A stretch of 64,000 nt of DNA from Rubripirellula amarantea (GTDB lineage: Bacteria; Planctomycetota; Planctomycetia; Pirellulales; Pirellulaceae). Of this stretch, positions 58,701 through 64,000 are shown one piece after another; within the stretch, counting starts at the first letter, position 1, and every line of letters begins with the position of its first letter. The position numbers and the translations under genes were made by a program. The notes beneath the pieces were generated by a model, which was given only the letters and a program-made list of their open reading frames with translations, made no database searches and was not told where the DNA came from. The DNA is taken from the NCBI RefSeq assembly GCF_007859865.1, contig NZ_SJPI01000001.1, forward strand, positions 496,001-560,000. The letters are read 5' to 3'.

Positions 58701-59586
58701 CGAGTACCTACGTAAGCTATGGCGAGATGAACCGGAACGTCGCAGCGTCATCGCGATGGCTCTTGCGCAAAAACCCGACGGCGAAAACTGGGACTATCTT
58801 GTCCGTACGCTCAGCGTGCTTGACGAAGACACATCCGGGGAAGTTATCAAAGCACTTCAGGGTGTTCCGATTGCAACCGACGACCCGATGGCACTACGCC
58901 AATTGATTTTGCTGGGACTTCGGTCCGAGAACGAAAAGGGCAACTTCGAAAACGTCGAAAAGCTGCTCGAACACTGGACCGGCATGCAACGCCCCGAAGG
59001 TGTAAAGAAATCAATGAAGCCTTGGCAGAAATGGTACGCCAAAACCTATCCCGATCGTCCAGCGGCTGAGTTGCCCAAAGCCAACGATTCGCGTTGGGAC
59101 TTTGACCAACTGGTCACCTATTTGGACAGTGACAACGGCAAGTTTGGCGACCCCAATCATGGCAAGTTGGTCTACACGAAAGCTCAATGTGCCAATTGCC
59201 ACCGGTTCCAAGACGATGGTCAATCAATTGGACCATCATTGACTAGCTTGGCGAAGCGTTTCAGCAAACGTGAGATCCTCGAATCGATCCTCTATCCTGC
59301 CCACGTCGTCAGCGATCAATACGCCAGCAAGAAGGTGCTGACGCTTGATGGCCGCGTCCTGATGGGCATGGTTAGCCAGCGTGACGCCGAGTCGATCGAA
59401 ATTCGTGACGCCAACAATAGCGTGACAATTGTCAACGAATCCGAGGTCGACCAAATTCTGCCGAGCACCAGCAGCATCATGCCAAGTGGCCTGCTGGACG
59501 ACCTGTCGCTCGAAGAGATTAGTGACCTGATGAGCTACATGGGAGTGATTTCTCCTTTGGAAGTTGCTTCGCGTCCCAAGCGGTAA
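55759..59586 (+). CDS. PVC-type haem-binding CxxCH protein 2
   Basis: 1275 aa with a signal peptide ending near ATWAAEA. An N-terminal jelly-roll (about 38-140; ITADDEYELYVNERMIG) resembles galactose-binding modules. The dehydrogenase-like propeller follows (about 215-560; MFIHDADMEADVDTAWF), then HEAT repeats (about 600-1080) and a cytochrome c site CANCH (C1144, C1147, H1148). Ending motifs are GLLDDLSLEEISDLMSYM. It is a longer relative of the protein at 10485, sharing the propeller-HEAT-haem order. It could pass electrons from a sugar or similar substrate outside the cytoplasm, an inference from the family. A terminator follows at 59615. Confidence 0.9.
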   Translation: MEGYHPLFRIFGSSPARVCFFALGLAAICSSSQATWAAEAQWIWANGRTISQAAPEGETVYFRKLVNLRVAAEGRIEITADDEYELYVNERMIGRGKSSKEIQEYDVTDLLEVGRNVIAVKAINTRGKTAALAARVSVKPNGQEKWYTFSSDASWRTSTEDHPMWETVVFNDQLWGEASSFGKLGETAPWDQEETVVAETQSEQKERFQIQKGFGVQRVLDDEKVGSVLAMAFNEFGHLIVSQEGGPLLLVFDKDEDGVPEQVRTYCDKVTSCQGILALNGEVFVTGEGPEGSALYRLTDGDRNGTLEKVKAIVKFKGKPGEHGAHGLRLGPDGMIYVVLGSYVQADAESGPGETLKDYYEGDLLPRYEDPSGHGLGVKAPGGTVIRTNVDGSVVEKVAGGLRNAYDLVFHPGGGMFIHDADMEADVDTAWFRPTALFDVTEAGEFGWRPGWAKWPEYYFDRLPNLLDTGRGSPTGAVCYEHYMFPVRYHNSMFLADWSEGRILNVRLKRGGSGYVADSEVFLKGQPLNVTDLEVGPDGAMYFCTGGRGTAGGVYRVVYKGDIPDRMKNLGVGIAAAIRQPQLESAWARQEIASVKRDLGDKWGQLVAGVAYSNDNPSHYRTRAMDLMQLFGPVPSEDLILELSQAPSEAVRGRAARMMGLHPGDDTADRLVEMLADSDAAVRRAACEAMLRSNQIPKNADAVLPLLSEDDRTLAFVGRRVLERIPTPLWRGEVLATADTRMSVVGMLALINADPSEKTCLEVLTRASELMGDFLSDADFVDTLRLCQVALHRGKIDPAKVTRLRDIIAEEFPAGDHRMNHEVIRLCAYLQADSVAERALDYINDESNPSVDRTLVAMCLQFISHDWTAQQRFEILKYYENTANASTAGALSMYLMATTRDFAQSLSDEDVKAILEQGAVWRNAALAAIYKLPRPIDDTTADTLRSLDRQLVADPRAGDLQRRLRTGIIAMLATASDKKSGEYLRKLWRDEPERRSVIAMALAQKPDGENWDYLVRTLSVLDEDTSGEVIKALQGVPIATDDPMALRQLILLGLRSENEKGNFENVEKLLEHWTGMQRPEGVKKSMKPWQKWYAKTYPDRPAAELPKANDSRWDFDQLVTYLDSDNGKFGDPNHGKLVYTKAQCANCHRFQDDGQSIGPSLTSLAKRFSKREILESILYPAHVVSDQYASKKVLTLDGRVLMGMVSQRDAESIEIRDANNSVTIVNESEVDQILPSTSSIMPSGLLDDLSLEEISDLMSYMGVISPLEVASRPKR

Positions 59587-59614
59587 GCATCCGCTACAGC
59601 CCCTAATCCTCACG

Positions 59615-59644
59615 AATCGGCGTCCTCTGGACGCCGATTTTTGT
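59615..59644 (+). terminator. Rho-independent terminator after the PVC haem gene
   Basis: AATCGGCGTCC and GGACGCCGATT form an 11-bp perfect stem with a 3-nt loop, followed by a T-run. Confidence 0.92.
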
Positions 59645-59777
59645 TGGTGGAGTCTTTCGGCTTCCCAAGAATCGACCTGACGGACAGAATAACCGTCCGT
59701 TTGTAATTCTTCGGGACTCTTTCTAGCCGCATCCGGCTGTCGCCCAACCTTTTATTTCCCCTGATTCGGATTTTCTC

Positions 59778-62174
59778 GTGGAACGTCGTCTGCTTACCTT
59801 TTTCATCGCTTCGACGGCGTTTTTCATGGTCTACATCTCCCTGAGGACGATGTTTGCACCACCGGTGGACCCCGCTCTGGATAACCCTGCCCAGGTCCAG
59901 AATGAAGTCGACGAGCCCGCCGCTTTAGCAGATTTGGGCGTTGAGAACGACGAATCGGCTTCCGACGAGGCCGAGGGTGGCGAAGAAACAGAAGTCAAAC
60001 GGCCAACCGAGCCTGAGTGGACCACTCTAGGATCGATGGACCCGACGTCGGGCTACTTCATGCTGATCACGCTCAACAGCCGCGGCGCGGGCATCGAACG
60101 AATCGAGATCACCGAGCGAGAAGAAAACCGACCCGATAAGCTGAAGTACCGCCGCGTCGATGTTCGTCACGGCTACCTTGGCTACCTGTCCGCCGAACCG
60201 GCATCCGACATTGATGGCGTAAGGGTCCGAGTCGTAGGTCCCGGTACTCCCGCAGCGTTGGCGGGTATCCAAGTTGGCGATGTCATCGTGTCAATTGATG
60301 GCCAACCTGTCCGCGACCGAGAGTCGCTTGACAACGCTTTGTTAGAATCCAAACCCAGCAAACAGGTTGTCGTCAGTGTTGTTCGCGGTGACTCTACCAA
60401 TCCCGTAGAACTAACCGCGACCCTGACGGAGCACCCTCTCGATTTGGTGCGTTTGGCAGACGACGGTGGCATCGACAAAATCGAAGGTAATCTGTCTCGC
60501 CTTTCATGTCTTCTAACCCTTGCGCAGGTCAATCGCAAAAGCATCGCCCCGAACAATGCGCCAATCGCCCGCGATGTTGATCCCACTCAAATGATTTGGG
60601 AATCGAAATCCAGTGGTGAAGAAGGCAACCAGAACTTAGTTGGCTACGAGTTGCCGTTGTCGGCCGCCGAGATGAAACAAATTGGCGGCGAACCCATTCT
60701 GCTGAAAAGATCTTACGCGGTTAGCCCTGGGTCATACGTCGTCGACATGGACCTAGAGATCGTCAACAAAGGCAAGGAAGAGCAAGACCTCGCTTACCGA
60801 CTTGAAGGTGCCAACGGTATCACGCTGGAAGGTTGGTGGTACAGCAACAAAATTAGCCCGCACTTCACCTCCGGTGCGGCTGCTCGCGACATCGTTTACA
60901 AAACCGCTTCTGATGGTCATGAATTGGTCAGCGGCTATGCGTTGTTAAAGGAGGCTCGTAGCGAACCGAAGTCTCCGTATCAAACGATCTTTGCACCAGA
61001 TAGCAGCGAGGCTTCTAAAAGTCTTGCCTACATTGGAGTCGACGCTCAGTACTTCACCGTTGCTTACATTCCGCCGACGGACCAAGCGTCGACAACCTCC
61101 TTTGCACGTGCGGCGGCCGGTATCGTTGCCGACGCCGAAGAGATTCCCAAGTACAAAGATCGCGCAGTCAACTCAACCTTCTTTGTCGACAGTGCCACCA
61201 CAGCGATTCCCGCAGGCGGTTCCCTTCGCCAAAACTTACAGATGTTTGCGGGCCCCAAACGTCCTGAATTGCTCGAAAAGTACGGGTTAGGCGACACCAT
61301 TTACTATGGTTGGTTTGGCGGATTTTCGATTCTGCTCGGTAAATTGCTGCACATTCTTGCTGGCATCTTTGGTAATTACGGCGTCGCCATCATTTTGCTG
61401 ACTGTGATCGTTCGGGGCTGCATGTTCCCGCTTTCGCGCAAAGCCGCAGTGAACGCCCAGAAGATGCAAGAGCTTGCACCCGAGTTGAAGAAGATCACCG
61501 AGAAACACAAGGACGATCTTGAAGCTCGAATGAAGGCTCAGCGAGAGCTACAAAAGCGAGTCGGGTTCAATCCCATGGCTGGTTGCTTACCGATGTTCTT
61601 GCAGTTGCCAATTTTCATTGGCTTGTACCGAGCTCTTTCGGTCGACATTGAATTGCGTCAACAGCCGTTTATTCCCGGTATCGATTGGGCATCCAACTTG
61701 GCGGGCCCCGACATGTTTAGTTATTGGGGTGATTGGCTATTTGAGTACATGTCGGGTCGTGGCACCGGTTGGCTTGGTCCCTACTTCAATATCCTGCCTG
61801 TGATTGTGGTCGGGTTGTTCCTGCTTCAACAAAAACTGTTCATGCCACCGGCAACGGACGAGCAGACAGCGATGACTCAGAAGATGATGAACTTCATGAC
61901 GCTGGGGATGGGATTGCTATTCTTCCGAGTCCCAGCGGGACTGTGCTTGTACTTCATTACCAGCAGTTTATGGGGCATCTGCGAACGGGTACTCGTCAAG
62001 AAGACGCTGCCTAAGACCAGCCACTTCGACAGTACATTGATTGAGGGTTCCGCTAAGCCCACCGAGAAAAAGGCTGAAACGGGGTCACTGGCTGACCGCA
62101 TTCGAAACCAGATCTCGCCTCCGGAACCCGAATTCGATCGCCCGAACAAACGCAAACGCCCTAAGAAGAAATAA
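59778..62174 (+). CDS. yidC: YidC membrane protein insertase with PDZ domain
   Basis: 798 aa from a GTG at 59778. An N-terminal membrane helix (about 5-22) is followed by an acidic linker (about 30-75). A PDZ domain (about 134-217; [20 protein letters not shown]) is embedded in the periplasmic beta-sandwich region. The conserved insertase core starts near 512 ([29 protein letters not shown] with the conserved arginine; [17 protein letters not shown]). A long Lys-rich C-terminal tail (KRKRPKKK) could contact ribosomes. It inserts membrane proteins with or after SecYEG. The PDZ addition is not part of the usual bacterial YidC. A terminator follows at 62214. Confidence 0.94.
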   Translation: MERRLLTFFIASTAFFMVYISLRTMFAPPVDPALDNPAQVQNEVDEPAALADLGVENDESASDEAEGGEETEVKRPTEPEWTTLGSMDPTSGYFMLITLNSRGAGIERIEITEREENRPDKLKYRRVDVRHGYLGYLSAEPASDIDGVRVRVVGPGTPAALAGIQVGDVIVSIDGQPVRDRESLDNALLESKPSKQVVVSVVRGDSTNPVELTATLTEHPLDLVRLADDGGIDKIEGNLSRLSCLLTLAQVNRKSIAPNNAPIARDVDPTQMIWESKSSGEEGNQNLVGYELPLSAAEMKQIGGEPILLKRSYAVSPGSYVVDMDLEIVNKGKEEQDLAYRLEGANGITLEGWWYSNKISPHFTSGAAARDIVYKTASDGHELVSGYALLKEARSEPKSPYQTIFAPDSSEASKSLAYIGVDAQYFTVAYIPPTDQASTTSFARAAAGIVADAEEIPKYKDRAVNSTFFVDSATTAIPAGGSLRQNLQMFAGPKRPELLEKYGLGDTIYYGWFGGFSILLGKLLHILAGIFGNYGVAIILLTVIVRGCMFPLSRKAAVNAQKMQELAPELKKITEKHKDDLEARMKAQRELQKRVGFNPMAGCLPMFLQLPIFIGLYRALSVDIELRQQPFIPGIDWASNLAGPDMFSYWGDWLFEYMSGRGTGWLGPYFNILPVIVVGLFLLQQKLFMPPATDEQTAMTQKMMNFMTLGMGLLFFRVPAGLCLYFITSSLWGICERVLVKKTLPKTSHFDSTLIEGSAKPTEKKAETGSLADRIRNQISPPEPEFDRPNKRKRPKKK

Positions 62175-62213
62175 GGCATGGGGCTCAGGCCAATAAGGCC
62201 GGACAAAGAAGAG

Positions 62214-62242
62214 AAGAGGCCCGGTCATCCGGGACCTCTTTT
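62214..62242 (+). terminator. Terminator between yidC and the peroxiredoxin gene
   Basis: AAGAGGCCCGG pairs with CCGGGACCTCTT (one bulged A) around TCAT, followed by TTTT. Confidence 0.85.
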
Positions 62243-62284
62243 GACAGACTCTTTCGCGTTCACATCTGCGTTCACACCTCCATC

Positions 62285-62322
62285 CGTGGCGGTACCCAGC
62301 GTGGCGGTACCAGCGTGGCGTG
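62285..62322. repeat. Short tandem repeat, 14-15-bp unit
   Basis: CGTGGCGGTACCCAG, CGTGGCGGTACCAG and a partial CGTGGCG follow each other in the gap before the peroxiredoxin stop. Confidence 0.65.
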
Positions 62323-62331
62323 ATCGGTAAC

Positions 62332-62811
62332 CTATTGATCCGAAAGCTTCTTTACGGCATCGATAATTTGCTGGTCGTGACCGTCGACTTTGACGCGTTT
62401 CCAAACATGGACGACCTTGCCTTGGGCATCAATTAAGTACGTGGACCGCTGAATGCCCATCGACTTTTTGCCGTACATGTTCTTCTCTCGATAAGCACCG
62501 TACTTTTCGCTCATTGTGTGCTTATCGTCGACTAATAGGTCAAACGGCAGCGAGTACTTTTCTTTGAACTTGACGTGACTTTCGACGCTGTCGGCGCTGA
62601 TTCCGAAAAGCTGCACGCCTAGCTTCTGCAATTGTTTGTACTGATCTCGAAAGGCACATGCCTCCTTCGTACAGCCTGGCGTGTCGTCCCGGGGGTAGAA
62701 GTAAAGCACCACTGGATTCCCCTTCAGGTCACTCAGGCGAACCTTTTCTCCGCTGTCACTGGTCAGTGTAAAGGCGGGCGCTTTCGTGCCGGGTTCGATC
62801 CAATCAGCCAT
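62332..62811 (-). CDS. bcp: Thiol peroxidase, Bcp/PrxQ type
   Basis: 159 aa from the ATG at 62811 (an upstream start at 62856 adds an unlikely extension). A thioredoxin-fold peroxiredoxin that reduces hydrogen peroxide and organic peroxides. The peroxidatic cysteine is C47 in DDTPGCTKEAC, and C52 five residues later is the resolving cysteine of the Bcp subgroup. The length is normal. It is convergent with yidC. Confidence 0.96.
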   Translation of the reverse strand: MADWIEPGTKAPAFTLTSDSGEKVRLSDLKGNPVVLYFYPRDDTPGCTKEACAFRDQYKQLQKLGVQLFGISADSVESHVKFKEKYSLPFDLLVDDKHTMSEKYGAYREKNMYGKKSMGIQRSTYLIDAQGKVVHVWKRVKVDGHDQQIIDAVKKLSDQ

Positions 62812-63035
62812 GAAATGCCTCGTTGGGTTGGAGTTTGTCTGGAAAATGAAGGGCAAACCCGAAGGTTGGCGGTTTCGACGATGGTTTTGTCAAAACGATA
62901 GTCGGTTGTCTAGCGGCTTAGCTGAGTGACAGAACTCATAATTTCACTAGACTGTGCGATCTGACAAGCTCAACGGTGAATCATGGCTGGCTCTATCGTT
63001 GCCGCTCAACTTCCCTTCAAACTTCCAGCGATATT

Positions 63036-63542
63036 GTGGAAACCACTCAACCTGACCCACCTGAATCCTCGTCTGACGCAGATTCCCAAGCCAAAGATGC
63101 TAATCCGATGGTGGCATCCTCGCGTGCGATTCGCCCGCATGGAGTCGAACATGGTCGGAAACTTGCCGCCGCTGCCGCTCAGGTCGCACTGGACAACAAC
63201 GGCAAGGACGTCATGGTCATCGATGTCTGCGCCCAATCCGCTGAGTTTGACTTTTTTGTCTTGGCCACGGGAACAAGCCGTCGGCAACTGCATGCAATCA
63301 GCGAGCAGATTGATGACGTCCTGCAAAAAGGCTTGGGCGATCAACGACTGGGGATCGAAGGCTATGCCGAGAGCAGGTGGATTGTTTTGGATTACGGCAG
63401 CGTCGTTGTTCACTTGTTTGATGACGAAACTCGGGACTACTACGACCTAGAATCCTTGTGGGCTGACGGCAAACCGATTTCGTTGGAAGAGCTTGGCTTA
63501 ACGATTCCCGCAGGTTACGGCGATCCCGATCAAGACGAGTAG
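63036..63542 (+). CDS. rsfS: Ribosome silencing factor RsfS (Iojap family)
   Basis: The RsfS fold is clear in the second half (LDNNGKDVMVIDVCAQSAEFDFFVLATGTSRRQLHAI; WIVLDYGSVVVHLFDDETRDYYDLESLW). It binds ribosomal protein uL14 and keeps the subunits apart in slow growth. The start is uncertain: GTG at 63036 (168 aa) includes a protein-like Pro/Ser/Asp extension. An ATG at 63108 gives 144 aa, and a GTG at 62976 gives 188 aa. None has a good ribosome-binding site. The extra N-terminal residues are absent from typical RsfS. It lies 101 bases before argS. Confidence 0.88.
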   Translation: METTQPDPPESSSDADSQAKDANPMVASSRAIRPHGVEHGRKLAAAAAQVALDNNGKDVMVIDVCAQSAEFDFFVLATGTSRRQLHAISEQIDDVLQKGLGDQRLGIEGYAESRWIVLDYGSVVVHLFDDETRDYYDLESLWADGKPISLEELGLTIPAGYGDPDQDE

Positions 63543-63643
63543 TCGCTTGACGATGGAATGAGTGGTCGTTCGTCGACGCGATGATCTCTCACACCACTGC
63601 CCCCCACTCCCACCCCAACCCTAACATTGGGCCAGTACCATCC

Positions 63644-64000
63644 ATGCACATCCCGCACTTGATGCAGAAACGATTCGAGAACGCGCTCGAATCAATGACG
63701 TCAACGCCTGAGAAGTACGCCTCCATGATCCGGTCGACATCGGATCCCAATCACGGAGACTTCCAAGTCAATCTAGCCATGCCGCTATCCAAGGAACTTG
63801 GCAAACCGCCACGTGACGTTGCGGGCGAAGTGGTGGGTGCCGTTGACGTTGCGGATGTGTGCGAACCACCGGAAATCGCTGGCCCTGGGTTTATTAACCT
63901 AAAACTAAAAGATGATTTCATCGCGGCTGAAATCACTAAGTTGATTGGCGATGCCCGCTGCGGTGTTCCCAAACGCAAGTCGAACGACACAATCGTGATC
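63644..64000 (+). CDS. argS: Arginyl-tRNA synthetase, 5' part
   Basis: 119 codons reach the end of the window with no stop, so the gene is cut by the window edge. The N-terminal Add1-type domain of ArgS is visible: HGDFQVNLAMPLSKELGK (with the typical DFQ/N-x-A-M pattern) and IAGPGFINLKL, where GPGFINL is a near-invariant ArgS stretch. It charges tRNA-Arg in the cytoplasm. The ATG at 63644 is the natural start. The HIGH motif would lie just beyond the window. Confidence 0.93.
   Translation, partial: MHIPHLMQKRFENALESMTSTPEKYASMIRSTSDPNHGDFQVNLAMPLSKELGKPPRDVAGEVVGAVDVADVCEPPEIAGPGFINLKLKDDFIAAEITKLIGDARCGVPKRKSNDTIVI

Noticed and set aside
1-64000. CRISPR array, transposase, integrase or phage genes
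   Set aside because: No regularly spaced repeats of array size and no such protein motifs were seen.

Overview
The window looks like a chromosome segment of a planctomycete, most likely a Rhodopirellula-like member of the Pirellulaceae. The evidence is the density of families typical of that group: three DUF1559 prepilin-like proteins, two PVC-type CxxCH haem proteins, a PSD1/DUF1549-DUF1553 protein next to a DUF1501 protein, three TPR/FG-GAP/UnbV (CRTAC1-type) lipoproteins, a DUF1080 protein and two PEP-CTERM proteins. This is a family-level inference; no ribosomal RNA is present to fix the taxon.

Layout. 1-8976: deoC, then a large TPR/FG-GAP/UnbV lipoprotein on the minus strand, divergent from a cassette of DUF1559 protein, 62-aa lipoprotein and second TPR/FG-GAP/UnbV lipoprotein. 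9010-23894: a locus that looks devoted to sugar or glycan use, with a XylR/AraC-type regulator, a secreted haem-containing dehydrogenase-like protein, a GH2 glycosidase, the PSD1 + DUF1501 pair, aldose 1-epimerase and a sodium/solute symporter. 24088-29483: minus-strand secreted proteins (a CxxCH/FG-GAP lipoprotein, a putative gluzincin with a VHL-beta-like N-terminus, a beta-propeller, a DUF1080 protein). 29484-33665: gene-poor and rich in inverted repeats, with two PEP-CTERM proteins. 33666-38422: a second copy of the DUF1559 / 62-aa lipoprotein / TPR-FG-GAP-UnbV cassette, ending close to a tRNA-Ser(CGA) gene with a strong terminator.

From about 38.7 kb the content becomes mainly housekeeping: small hypotheticals, a lone receiver-domain protein, lysS, a LolC/E-like permease with a LolD-like ATPase, sucCD, and a UxaA-family dehydratase. 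Next come a Ser/Thr kinase with an extracytoplasmic sensor followed by a third DUF1559 gene, and a secreted amidohydrolase translationally coupled to an RlmM-like methyltransferase. The window closes with a YpfJ-type metallopeptidase, a second PVC haem protein, a YidC insertase carrying a PDZ domain, a peroxiredoxin, rsfS and the 5' end of argS.

The most interesting points are the duplicated three-gene cassette, the PDZ domain inside YidC, the kinase-DUF1559 pair, the VHL-beta-like/zincin protein, and several perfect inverted repeats in non-coding DNA. Shine-Dalgarno signals are weak or absent before many genes, so several start choices rest on signal-peptide placement.
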